NCBI RefSeq assembly: GCF_038066635.1
Contig: NZ_JBBUTI010000002.1
Span: forward strand, 1 to 64,000
Direction of reading: 5' to 3'
Length of the DNA stretch: 64,000 bases
DNA from: Ideonella margarita
GTDB taxonomy: Bacteria > Pseudomonadota > Gammaproteobacteria > Burkholderiales > Burkholderiaceae_C
The notes under the pieces are model-generated. The model was not told the origin of the DNA. It saw only the letters and a list, made by a program, of their open reading frames with translations, and did not search any database. This document shows, in pieces, positions 24,020 to 32,495 of this stretch. How positions within the stretch are numbered: position 1 is the stretch's first letter; every line of letters begins with the position of its first letter. The translations under genes and the position numbers were made by a program.

Positions 24020-25894
24020 ATGACCCCCTTCGATCACCCTCGCCTGATCGCCGACATCGGCGGCACCTATGCCCGTTTCGCACTGGAAACCGGGCCGGGG
24101 CATTTTGAACACGCGGCCTCCCTGCGCTGCGCCGAGCACGCTGATTTCCACGCGGCCATCACCGCTTATCTGGCCGGCCTGCCCGCCTCCCCCTGGATCC
24201 AGCACGCGGCCATCGCGATTGCCTATCCGGTGGAAGGCGACCAGGTGCGGATGACGAACTACCACTGGCAGTTCTCGATCGAGCAGATGCGCGAGCGCCT
24301 GGGCTTCGACACCCTGGTGGTGGTGAACGACTTCACCGCACTCGCCATGGCCCTGCCCAAGCTGCGGCAAGACCAGCGCCGCCAGGTGGGCGGCGGCACC
24401 CCGCGTGAACCCAGCGTGGTGGGCCTGCTGGGCGCCGGCAGCGGCCTGGGTGTGTCGGGTCTGATTCCGGCGGCTGATGGCTGGATCGCCCTGGGCACGG
24501 AAGGTGGCCACGCCAGCTTCGCACCGCATGACGAGCGCGAGGTCGCCATCCTGCGCCACGCCTGGAAGCAGTTCCCGCACGTGTCGTTCGAGCGTTTGCT
24601 GTCGGGCTCGGGCATCGAGCTGATGTACCGCGCACTGGCTGACCATGCCGGCCGCCCGGCTGAGCGCCTGGCCGCACCGGAAATCACCCAGCGCGCACTG
24701 GCCGGCACCGACCCGCTGTGCAAGGAAACGCTGGACGTGTTCTGCGGCCTGCTGGGCACCGCCGCCGGCAACCTGGCGGTGACGCTGGGCGCATTTGGTG
24801 GCCTGTACATCGGCGGCGGCATCGTGCCGCGCCTGGGCGAGTATTTCGACCGCTCACCGTTCCGCGCCCGCTTTGAAGACAAGGGCCGTTTCAGCGGCTA
24901 CGTCAGCGCCATTCCCACCTACGTGATCACTGCGCCTGACGCCACGTTTGTCGGCGCCTCAGGCATTCTGGAAGCGCAGCTGCGCACGCTGGACACCTCG
25001 CCGGCCAGCGCCATCCTGGAGCAGATCCGCCGGGTGCAGGACCAGCTCTCGCCGGCCGAGCGCCGCGTGGCCGCCCATGTGCTGGCCCACCCGCGCGCGG
25101 CATTGAACGACCCGATCGCCGAGATCGCCCGCCAGGCCGAAGTGAGCCAGCCAACGGTGATCCGTTTCTGCCGCACGCTGGGCTGCGAAGGCCTGTCTGA
25201 CTTCAAGCTGAGGCTGGCCTCCGGCCTGACCGGCACCATCCCGGTCAGCCACACGCAGGTGACCGACGACGACTCGATGGTGGAGCTGGGCGCCAAGGTG
25301 CTGGGCAACACCGCCTCGGCGATCCTGCAGGTGCGTGACCAGCTCAACCGCGACAGCATCGACCGCGCCATCAACCTGCTCGACAGCGCCAGCCGCATCG
25401 AGTTCCACGCCACCGGCCATTACGGCCCCGTGGCGCAAGACGCGCAGTTCAAGTTCCTGCGCTTCGGCATCTCGTGCACCGCCTGCACCGACCCGCGCCT
25501 GCAGGTGCTCTCGGCCGCGGTGCTGGGGGCGCGTGACGTGGTGGTGGTCATCAGCAATTCCGGCAAGGTGCCTGAGCTGCTGGAAGTGGTGGAGCGGGCG
25601 CATGAGCGCGGCGCCAAGGTGGTGGCCATCACGGCCAGCCAGTCGCCGCTGGCCCGCAAGGCGGATGCCGTGCTGATCGTCGACCACGAGGAAGACGTGT
25701 CGACCCACGTGCCCATGGTCAGCCGCATCCTGCACCTGCTGGTGATCGACATCCTGGCCGTGGGTGTGGCGATGCGCCGCAGTGGTGATGGCGAACGTGC
25801 CGCGCCCATCCTCTCAGCCGGCAGCAAGCGCCGCGCCACGCCGGGTGTGGCCACGGCCGTGCCGCTGGCCACGCTCACCTCGCACAGCCGCTGA
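24020..25894 (+). CDS. Bifunctional glucokinase / HexR (RpiR-family) regulator
   Basis: A 624-residue fusion. Residues 1-325 are a full glucokinase (LIADIGGTYARFALETG, VVNDFTALAMALP, LGAGSGLGVSG, LYIGGGIVPR). Residues about 345-420 are the RpiR HTH (SPAERRVAAHVLAHPRAAL... EVSQPTVIRFCRTLGCEG). Residues about 465-600 are a SIS sugar-phosphate-binding domain (ATGHYGPVAQDAQFKFLRF... VVVVISNSGKVPELLEVV). HexR controls central sugar genes and in studied species is released from DNA by 2-keto-3-deoxy-6-phosphogluconate. The same fusion is known in other Burkholderiales. The ATG at 24020 starts the conserved sequence; the frame is open upstream. HexR-like boxes nearby suggest autoregulation and control of the glucan locus. 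Confidence 0.9.
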   Translation: MTPFDHPRLIADIGGTYARFALETGPGHFEHAASLRCAEHADFHAAITAYLAGLPASPWIQHAAIAIAYPVEGDQVRMTNYHWQFSIEQMRERLGFDTLVVVNDFTALAMALPKLRQDQRRQVGGGTPREPSVVGLLGAGSGLGVSGLIPAADGWIALGTEGGHASFAPHDEREVAILRHAWKQFPHVSFERLLSGSGIELMYRALADHAGRPAERLAAPEITQRALAGTDPLCKETLDVFCGLLGTAAGNLAVTLGAFGGLYIGGGIVPRLGEYFDRSPFRARFEDKGRFSGYVSAIPTYVITAPDATFVGASGILEAQLRTLDTSPASAILEQIRRVQDQLSPAERRVAAHVLAHPRAALNDPIAEIARQAEVSQPTVIRFCRTLGCEGLSDFKLRLASGLTGTIPVSHTQVTDDDSMVELGAKVLGNTASAILQVRDQLNRDSIDRAINLLDSASRIEFHATGHYGPVAQDAQFKFLRFGISCTACTDPRLQVLSAAVLGARDVVVVISNSGKVPELLEVVERAHERGAKVVAITASQSPLARKADAVLIVDHEEDVSTHVPMVSRILHLLVIDILAVGVAMRRSGDGERAAPILSAGSKRRATPGVATAVPLATLTSHSR

Positions 25895-25903
25895 AAAAGC
25901 AGA

Positions 25904-25927
25904 AAGGCCGGGTGGGTACCCGGCCTT
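25904..25927 (+). terminator. Hairpin after the glk-hexR fusion
   Basis: AAGGCCGGGT and ACCCGGCCTT form a perfect ten-base stem around a four-base loop, ten bases after the stop codon. The trailing T run is short, so termination could be factor-assisted. The convergent PEP-CTERM gene ends about 45 bases on. Confidence 0.6.
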
Positions 25928-25970
25928 GGATGTGCTCATGCCGCGTCAGTGATGAAGCGGCATGACAACC

Positions 25971-26621
25971 TCAAGCGCGACGGTTGCGACGACCGCGCCA
26001 GCCCAGCGCGCCCAGGCCAGCCAGCATCAGCGCGATCGACGAAGGTTCCGGCACCGGCGAGATCTGCACGCTGGACAAGCCCACGCGCGAATCAGCGGTG
26101 AAGTCACCCAGGTCAACCACACCGAAGCTGACCTGGTGCTTGCCCGCACCCAGTGCCAGGTTGAAGCTCTGCCAGCCGGTGTTGCCATCGGCCACCGAAG
26201 CCAGACGGTGCAGATTGCCGTCCACCACCACGAAGGCGTAGTCGTGGAAGGCGGCATCGGCACCGGCAGTTTCCTGGGTACCGAACTGCCACTTGAAACG
26301 CAGCTGGCCTGCCGCCTGGGTGTTGAAGCTCTGCGTCAGCAGCGAGCCCTCATAGGCCTCGCCCGCCGCCGTGTCGAGCGCCAGCGCGCCCGACAGGCCC
26401 GCGGCCGAAGCCAGGGTGCCGGCATCCACCGCGAGCGGATCCACCGTGTCCAGCCAGAGCTGGTTGCCGTTGAGGTTGGCACTGCCCAGCACCGACCAGC
26501 CGTTCAGGCCGTCGCTGAAGTTGCCGTTCACCACGTCGGCTTGCGCCTGGCCACACAGGCCGGCCGCCGCCATCAACAGCACCAGGCTGCGCTTGATCAT
26601 GTTGTTTGTCGTTTTGGTCAT
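25971..26621 (-). CDS. PEP-CTERM sorted exported protein
   Basis: A 216-residue protein with an N-terminal signal peptide (IKRSLVLLMAAAGLCGQAQA), an all-beta body resembling a carbohydrate-binding/jelly-roll fold (VVNGNFSDGLNGWSVLG...), and the classic C-terminal sorting signal: PVPEPSS, a hydrophobic helix, then RGRRNRR. Such proteins are processed by an exosortase (EpsH/XrtA type) and linked to exopolysaccharide or surface structures. No exosortase is in the window. The start is taken at 26621; an internal ATG at 26600 is also possible. It is only eight bases after the nuclease gene, so the two are probably co-expressed. Confidence 0.85.
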   Translation of the reverse strand: MTKTTNNMIKRSLVLLMAAAGLCGQAQADVVNGNFSDGLNGWSVLGSANLNGNQLWLDTVDPLAVDAGTLASAAGLSGALALDTAAGEAYEGSLLTQSFNTQAAGQLRFKWQFGTQETAGADAAFHDYAFVVVDGNLHRLASVADGNTGWQSFNLALGAGKHQVSFGVVDLGDFTADSRVGLSSVQISPVPEPSSIALMLAGLGALGWRGRRNRRA

Positions 26622-26629
26622 GGGGAATC

Positions 26630-29479
26630 TCACTTCTTCTTGCGTTCGGCAAAGACGGTGGCGCGTTGCACCAGGTCGCGGCTCACCACCAGCTGGCTGG
26701 CGCTCACGCCGCGCAGGGTGACCAGGGTGCGGAAGGCCGCGGTGCCGGTCGGGCCGTCGGTGTCGATCTGCACGGCGCAGCCAATGGCCACGTCCTGCAG
26801 GCGCACCAGGCCATCAGTCACCGCGTCGGTGCCCGTCCAGCCGAGGCTGGCCAGCAGGTTGCGCAGGTCGATCAGGTCTTTGCCCGGCGCGAAGTCGGTG
26901 ATGGTGTCGCCGGCATCGCGGATGCTGTTGTAGACGTAGGTGTTGACGCCTGCGCCACCAGTCAGCGTGTCAGCACCTTCACCGCCGATGATGGTGTCGT
27001 CACCCGCCGAGCCGGTGAGCGTGTCGCGGCCCGACGTGCCTTGAATCACCTTGCTGAGTTGCAGGCCGAGCACCACCGGGTCGTGGTCCGACGAGCGGTA
27101 CGGCGTGGCGGTGTAGTAGTCAGGGCCGCAGGTGGCACAGGCGGGCTGCTTGAACTCGGTGTTGTAGTCGATGATGGCGGGCTCATCGGCGTTGATGTGC
27201 CACTCCACGGCCCGGGTCACCTTGGCGCTCATGCTGGCGGTGGTCAGAGCGTGGTCGAGGCGGCCGGCGGCGCCGTCAAACACGTACGAGTAGCCGAAGC
27301 TGTTGTAGCGGCCGATCTGGTCAACGAAGCCGGTGCTGGTGAGCGCGTTGATCGGGTCTTCCTGCGCATAGGCATTGAAGTCACCCACCATCAGCGCGTC
27401 AGGCGCACCGGCGGTGGCGGTGGGCAGCCAGGTGGCCAGGCGCTGGGCCTGAGCCACGCGCTGGGCGTTCCAGCAACCCTGGCCGTCACCGGCGTCGGTG
27501 TTGCCTGCAGCGTCCGGGTCACCCGCCGCCGGGCAGCTGCCCTTCGACTTCAGGTGGTTGACCACCAGGGTGAACTTCTCGCCGTTCGCGGCTGCGAAGG
27601 TCTGGGCCAGCGGCGGACGGTTGTTGATCGCCGCGGTGTCGCTCTGCGAGGCACCGACGCGCGTCAGCTTGCCCGGCTTGTAGATCATCGCCACCTTGAT
27701 GGCGTCGGTGCCCGTGCCGGCGGCCGGATCAGGCACGGCCGCATAGGTGCCGGCACCTACGCGGGCGTTCAGGCCATCCACCAGGTTCTGCACTGCCGTG
27801 CTGCCGTTGTTCTGGATCTCCATCAGGCCCAGTGCATCGGCGTCGATGGCGGCCATCGCTTCGATGATCTTGCTGCGCTGGCGGTTGAACTCCGCCAGGT
27901 TGCTGGCGCCGCGGCAGTTGCTGGCCGCGTTGCTGTTGCCCAGCGTGCAGCCCTGGCCGGTCTGGCCACTGGCGGTGTTGCCGTTGGTGAAGGTGGTGAA
28001 GTAGTTCAGCACGTTGAAGCTGCCGAGCTTGAGGTTGCCGCCCACCTTCGGCGGCACCACGGTGCGCGCATTGGCGCGGCTGAACGTGCCCACTTGCACC
28101 GGCTGGATCTTCCAGTCACCCGGCTCGGTGTTGGTGCTGCTGGCCAGGCCGAAGTCGACCACGCCCGTCACGCTCGACAGCGTGTCGCCGGCACGCACGG
28201 TGTTGTCACCGGCCAGCCACGGCGTGGGGTTCGGGTTCTGCAACGAGGTGGCGTCGTCCAGCATCACACGGCTGCGGGCGTTCAGGGCTGCCAGCGCCAG
28301 GGCCTGGCTGCTGCCCGGGCGGTGCTTGTTGGTCGGGGTTTCCAGACGACCGGCCGACAGCGTCAGCTGGCCGAATCGACCCAGGAAATAGTTCTGCGAC
28401 ACGGTCAGCGGGCCGGCGATGTTGACGAGCATGCCTTCAACGCGCTCGAAGTCATCGCGCGAGGCGAGCGGCAGCGTCAGGTTCACCGGGGTGATGCTGT
28501 AGCCGGTGCCCAGCACCTGCAGCTGGCTGATGGTGGTGAGCTGGGTCACGGTGTTGGCCACCGTGTCGGCGTTGCCTGCAGCACCGGTGTTGAACTCGGC
28601 CACGGTGCCCACCAGCGAGACCAGCTGGCCGGCGGCCACGGTCGGCTTCGTGCTCGTGAAGACCAGGATGCCGTCAGACGTGGCGGGATTGCCGTCGCCC
28701 ACCAGGTCTTGCATGTAGAAGCTGTTGTTGGTGACCAAGGTGACAACGCCTTGCGTGCGCACCGCGCGGCCGACATGGGCGCTGGTGCGGCCCGTGCCCT
28801 GGATCTGCGGAATGCTCAGCGAGACGGTGGTGTCGCTGCCGCCACCACTGCCACCACCGCTGCCGGCGCAGGCGGTGTAGCTGGTGGCCGAGTTGCGCGG
28901 AATGGCGTCAACGGCCATGAAGTCGGCCTTGTTGTCGTTGGTGTCGGTGCAGCCGGCGGCGGCGCGCACATCGGCCAGCGTGGCCGACGGCGCAGGGGCC
29001 GGGCCAGTGCTGCCCTCAAAGGCGCCGGCGGTGGTGCCGTAGCCGACCAGGTCTTCCAGCGTGGCGCCGGTCGGGTTGGTGCCGGTCAGGGCCGTGGTGC
29101 TGGTAACCAGCGCCACCTTGCCCGCCGTGGCGCTCATGGTGAAGGTGCCGGTGGCGTCAGCCGTGGGCAGGTTGGTGGTGCCGCCGCTGCCTGTGGATTG
29201 CTGCACCAGGTAGTACTGGCCTGGCTGCAGGGTGACGTTGGTCAGCGCCGTGACACCCCAGCTGCTGCCGGTGGCCGACGCGTACTGCACGGACCACCCA
29301 TTGAGCGACACCGGTGCCGAGCCCGCATTGCGCAGCTCGATGAAATCGCTCTTGTAGACGGAGCCGGTGTTGCCGCCGCCGCCATACACCTGGCTGATGA
29401 CCACGCCACTGGTGGATGCAAATGCCAGGGGGGCACAAAACGCCAGCAGCAATGCCGCCGACAAGGGTGTCTGTCTCAT
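26630..29479 (-). CDS. Large secreted ExeM/NucH-type endonuclease with RTX repeats
   Basis: A 949-residue exported protein: signal peptide (1-21), lamin-tail-like domain (about 22-150, VVISQVYGGGGNTGSVYKSDFIELRNAG), a Gly/Ser linker, OB-fold-like segment (about 230-330), then an endonuclease/exonuclease/phosphatase domain (about 470-800, LKLGSFNVLNYFTT... GLMEIQNN... VVNHLKSKG... MVGDFNAY... RSSDHDPV), all key metal-site motifs present. Residues about 810-850 are RTX calcium-binding repeats (GTSGRDTLTGSAGDDTIIGGEGADTLTGG). It would degrade extracellular DNA, for nutrient use or biofilm remodelling. It is upstream of the PEP-CTERM gene. A short GC hairpin at 29508-29524 lies in its leader. Confidence 0.85.
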   Translation of the reverse strand: MRQTPLSAALLLAFCAPLAFASTSGVVISQVYGGGGNTGSVYKSDFIELRNAGSAPVSLNGWSVQYASATGSSWGVTALTNVTLQPGQYYLVQQSTGSGGTTNLPTADATGTFTMSATAGKVALVTSTTALTGTNPTGATLEDLVGYGTTAGAFEGSTGPAPAPSATLADVRAAAGCTDTNDNKADFMAVDAIPRNSATSYTACAGSGGGSGGGSDTTVSLSIPQIQGTGRTSAHVGRAVRTQGVVTLVTNNSFYMQDLVGDGNPATSDGILVFTSTKPTVAAGQLVSLVGTVAEFNTGAAGNADTVANTVTQLTTISQLQVLGTGYSITPVNLTLPLASRDDFERVEGMLVNIAGPLTVSQNYFLGRFGQLTLSAGRLETPTNKHRPGSSQALALAALNARSRVMLDDATSLQNPNPTPWLAGDNTVRAGDTLSSVTGVVDFGLASSTNTEPGDWKIQPVQVGTFSRANARTVVPPKVGGNLKLGSFNVLNYFTTFTNGNTASGQTGQGCTLGNSNAASNCRGASNLAEFNRQRSKIIEAMAAIDADALGLMEIQNNGSTAVQNLVDGLNARVGAGTYAAVPDPAAGTGTDAIKVAMIYKPGKLTRVGASQSDTAAINNRPPLAQTFAAANGEKFTLVVNHLKSKGSCPAAGDPDAAGNTDAGDGQGCWNAQRVAQAQRLATWLPTATAGAPDALMVGDFNAYAQEDPINALTSTGFVDQIGRYNSFGYSYVFDGAAGRLDHALTTASMSAKVTRAVEWHINADEPAIIDYNTEFKQPACATCGPDYYTATPYRSSDHDPVVLGLQLSKVIQGTSGRDTLTGSAGDDTIIGGEGADTLTGGAGVNTYVYNSIRDAGDTITDFAPGKDLIDLRNLLASLGWTGTDAVTDGLVRLQDVAIGCAVQIDTDGPTGTAAFRTLVTLRGVSASQLVVSRDLVQRATVFAERKKK

Positions 29480-29588
29480 GGATGAACCTGCGTGTGAGTG
29501 AATCTTCCCGGGCTCGTGGCCCGGTGGATCGCGCAGGATCGCCGCTGCTGATGACGCGGCAGTGTCAGTCAGATGACACGAAATGAGA

Positions 29589-30650
29589 TCAGTTCGAGTC
29601 CTTGATCAGGCGGCCGGAATTTGGCTGGATCGGGCGGGCGTTCATCGGATAGAGCCGCGCGAAGATGCCGATCTGGTCGAGCGACAACTGCACCGGCTGC
29701 TTCATCACCAGCCACAGCACACCCTCGCTGCAAGGCGGCGTGGTGAGCGAGCCCATGTAGGTGTAGTAGCGCTTGTCCTCGGGCAGCAACTGGTTGAGGT
29801 CGATCGCCACCGGCGATGCCAGCTCTTCGCCCTTTTCCAGCGGCAGGGAATTCCACACCGCCTGGATCACGCCTTGCGCACTGCCGCGTTCCAGCAGCAC
29901 CGCCACCACGGCCAGGCGGCCTTCGGGGTCCTTGTGCACCAGGTGGGCGACCATGTCGAACTGCTTGCCATTCACACGCTCTTCAGACGGGCGGTGGAAG
30001 TGGAACTGCAGCAGGTCATAACGACGGCCATTCACCGTGATCGCATTGCCGGCAGGCAGGTTGACCTGCACCGTGTGGCCGTTGTCGATGACGCTGAAAC
30101 CGCTGGTGTGATAGTCGAACTGGATGGCCGGCAGCTGCACCTGGATGCCACCGCGGATGTCGATCGGGCTCTGACGCTGGCCGATGGCGCAGGTCTTGAA
30201 CTCGGGCTTCATCTTGCCCCAGCTCTCGGGGCCGGTCTCACCGCCGTAGGCCCAGTGGGCAGCGTGGTCGTGGCCGGGCTCAGGCACGGCGGCGGGCTTG
30301 GCAGCAGCAGCCGCCTTGGGGGCACCGCCGTGACCCGAACCACCGCCACTTCCGCCACCACCACCACCGCCTTCGGCCTTGTTGGGCACGCGCATCACGG
30401 CGCCGCTCTTGTTCTCAGGCGATTTGGTGGCGCCGAGCCGTTCAGCCAGCTTCTGGCGCAGCACTTCCATCGAGTCACCACTGGCGGCAGGTGCGGCAGG
30501 GGCTTCCTTGGGTGCTGCCTTCTCGGCCGGCTTGCGCTCCGGTGCGCCATGGCCGTCACCGCTGGCATGCGCAGGCTGCACCGCCAGGGGCAGCGCCAGG
30601 CTCAAGGCGGCCAGCACGGGCCAGAGGGCAAACGGGGACGAGCGGGTCAT
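29589..30650 (-). CDS. Periplasmic alpha-carbonic anhydrase with long N-terminal extension
   Basis: A 353-residue protein. Residues 1-29 are a signal peptide. Residues about 130-350 are a full alpha-type carbonic anhydrase: HWAYGGETGPESWG, QSPIDIRGG, zinc ligands H217 and H219 in FHFH and H236 in HLVH, and LTTPPCSEGV. It hydrates CO2 to bicarbonate in the periplasm. The stretch from about 30 to 130 is unusual: an Ala/Pro/Lys-rich part, a short helix (MEVLRQKLAERLG) and a Gly/Ser-rich linker. The family normally needs only 220-250 residues. It is a single gene with no evident partner. Confidence 0.85.
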   Translation of the reverse strand: MTRSSPFALWPVLAALSLALPLAVQPAHASGDGHGAPERKPAEKAAPKEAPAAPAASGDSMEVLRQKLAERLGATKSPENKSGAVMRVPNKAEGGGGGGGSGGGSGHGGAPKAAAAAKPAAVPEPGHDHAAHWAYGGETGPESWGKMKPEFKTCAIGQRQSPIDIRGGIQVQLPAIQFDYHTSGFSVIDNGHTVQVNLPAGNAITVNGRRYDLLQFHFHRPSEERVNGKQFDMVAHLVHKDPEGRLAVVAVLLERGSAQGVIQAVWNSLPLEKGEELASPVAIDLNQLLPEDKRYYTYMGSLTTPPCSEGVLWLVMKQPVQLSLDQIGIFARLYPMNARPIQPNSGRLIKDSN

Positions 30651-30770
30651 GAGGGCTCCACAGCGATGTCTTGGGGGTTCGCCATGGATATCGGCCGCCC
30701 GCTGCGGCGCTTGAGAGTTGCCCGCTGGTGGCCCGCTGCCGGATCAGGCCAGATCAGCCTGGATCACGAC

Positions 30771-31985
30771 TCAGGAACTGGTGACCATCTGCGGCTTGAC
30801 CCAGCGCCAGGACAGCAAGCCGATGCTCAGCATGCACAGCGACGCCAGTGCCAGCGCCACGGTGGAGTGCATCACCAGCGGCGCAATGACGCCCGCCACG
30901 AAGGCATTGGCCACACTGCCGATGCAGGCCTGCAATGACGAGGCCATGCCCCGCCGGTCGGGGGCCTCATCCAGCACCATCAGCGTCACCACCGGCACCA
31001 TCAAGGCCCAGCCGAAGGCGAAGAAGGCGATCAGCGGCAAGGCCCAGAACGGGTTGGGCGGCAGCAGCAGGTTCAGCGCCACGTTCAGCAGCGCCACCGT
31101 CACCATCACCCGGAAGCCGCGACGGATCTGTCGCTGCGGTGGCAGCTGGCCCGCCAGCCGGCCCGACCACCACGCACCGCCCATGATGCCGCCGATGGTG
31201 AGCATGAAGAACCAGAAGAACTGCGTGGGGCCCAGGTGCATGTGCTCACCCAGAAACACCGGCGCCGACAGCACGTAGAGAAACACCCCGTTGAACGGAA
31301 TGCCCGATGCAAATGCCAGCGCCAGAAAGCGCGGGCTCGAGGTCATCTGCCAGTAGCCGGCCAGCAGGTGGCGGGCGTTGAAGGGCTGCACCTGCGAGGG
31401 GTGCAAGGACTCAGGCAGCATGCGCCACATCGTCAGCCACAGCACGGTGCCGACGGTGGCCAGGAACCAGAAGATCGAGTGCCAGTCGGCATGCACGAAC
31501 AGGAAGCCGCCGATCATCGGCGCGATGGCCGGGGCCACGCCGAAATAGATCGTGACCTGCGACATCACCTTCTGCGCCTGCTCGGGCGGGAACATGTCGC
31601 GGATGATGGCGCGTGACACCACCACGCCAGCCCCGGCCGACATGCCCTGCACGGCGCGGAAGAACACCAGCGCGCCGATTGACTGGCTGAGGGCGCAGCC
31701 CACCGAGGCCAGCGTGAACAGCGCCACACCAGCCAGCACCACCGGCTTGCGGCCGAAGCTGTCGGCCAGTGCGCCGTGGAACAGGTTCATCACGGCAAAG
31801 CCGAGCAGGTAGGCCGACAGGGTCTGCTGCATCTCCACCGGCGTGGCTTGCAGCGCCTGGGCAATGCCCGAAAACGCCGGCAGGTAGGTGTCGATCGAGA
31901 ACGGACCCAGCATGCCGAGGCAGGCCAGCAAGGCCGCCAACAGCCAGCGGGGGCCTCGCCAGATGGTCGATGCGTCGGGGTTCAT
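30771..31985 (-). CDS. Bcr/CflA-family drug efflux MFS transporter
   Basis: A 404-residue MFS protein with about twelve membrane segments. The loop DSFGRKPVVLAGVALF between helices 2 and 3 and VVVSRAIIRDMFPPEQAQKVMSQ are typical of the Bcr/CflA drug:H+ antiporters (chloramphenicol, bicyclomycin and similar). The ATG at 31985 is selected: a longer frame to 32147 would run through the 3' part of rnpB and is not credible. It lies only about 20 bases behind rnpB on the same strand, so it may be transcribed by read-through from that promoter. Confidence 0.85.
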   Translation of the reverse strand: MNPDASTIWRGPRWLLAALLACLGMLGPFSIDTYLPAFSGIAQALQATPVEMQQTLSAYLLGFAVMNLFHGALADSFGRKPVVLAGVALFTLASVGCALSQSIGALVFFRAVQGMSAGAGVVVSRAIIRDMFPPEQAQKVMSQVTIYFGVAPAIAPMIGGFLFVHADWHSIFWFLATVGTVLWLTMWRMLPESLHPSQVQPFNARHLLAGYWQMTSSPRFLALAFASGIPFNGVFLYVLSAPVFLGEHMHLGPTQFFWFFMLTIGGIMGGAWWSGRLAGQLPPQRQIRRGFRVMVTVALLNVALNLLLPPNPFWALPLIAFFAFGWALMVPVVTLMVLDEAPDRRGMASSLQACIGSVANAFVAGVIAPLVMHSTVALALASLCMLSIGLLSWRWVKPQMVTSS

Positions 31986-32007
31986 GCGTGTGGGGAAAAG
32001 TGAAAAG

Positions 32008-32340
32008 TGTGAAGTCAGCCGATAGGCCGGATTCTGTGCGACCCGGGCAACTTGCGCTGCCAGGGCCGTGACCGCCATTCCTCTGGGCTGGGATGTTGCC
32101 ACCCCTGCTCGATGCCACCTACCCGCCAGCTCAGCGAGCCGCTTCAATGCTGGCCTATTTGGTGTTGCTGCGCGTAAAGATTGCCGCGTTTCACTCCGGA
32201 CTTAACCGGCTCGTCTCTGTGGCTCTGATTCGCACCTCGCGGTGGACGGGCATTACCCGCTACGCTGCTCTATGCAGTCCGGACCTTCCTCCAGTGCCAC
32301 CTTTCGATGCTTGCACCAGCGGCGGTCTGGCCGACTTCAC
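32008..32340 (-). ncRNA. rnpB: RNase P RNA (type A)
   Basis: On the minus strand the region starts GAAGTCGGCCAGACCGCCGC, has GGAGGAAGGTCCGGACT (the universally conserved P4-side segment) near 32275-32293, a central GTGAAACG-type stretch, and ends with ACAGAATCCGGCCTATCGGC and GACTTC (32011-32030), the second P4 strand and the closing 3' stem. The pairing of 5' GAAGTC with 3' GACTTC gives helix P1. It is the catalytic RNA that matures tRNA 5' ends. The extent of about 333 bases fits bacterial type A; the exact ends are uncertain by a few bases. Between it and cysK about 155 bases hold no other gene. Confidence 0.95.
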
Positions 32341-32495
32341 AGGTGCATTGTCCCACGGCTTGGGCGAGCGGCGCCGTCGGGCCGGCCTCATAACCAAAAG
32401 CAGGAAGCTTCTGGGCGACAAGCGCCGGGCTTTGGGGCAACATCGCCGCCACTCGCGCCTGTGTGCGCACCCTGTTTTTCGTAGGAGACGCCTGC

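Noticed and set aside
26606..29485. 960-codon open frame opposite the nuclease
   Set aside because: Shadow frame rich in Val/His/Arg; the nuclease on the other strand has complete domain motifs.
31986..32147. Upstream extension of the Bcr/CflA exporter
   Set aside because: It would translate the 3' part of the RNase P RNA gene.
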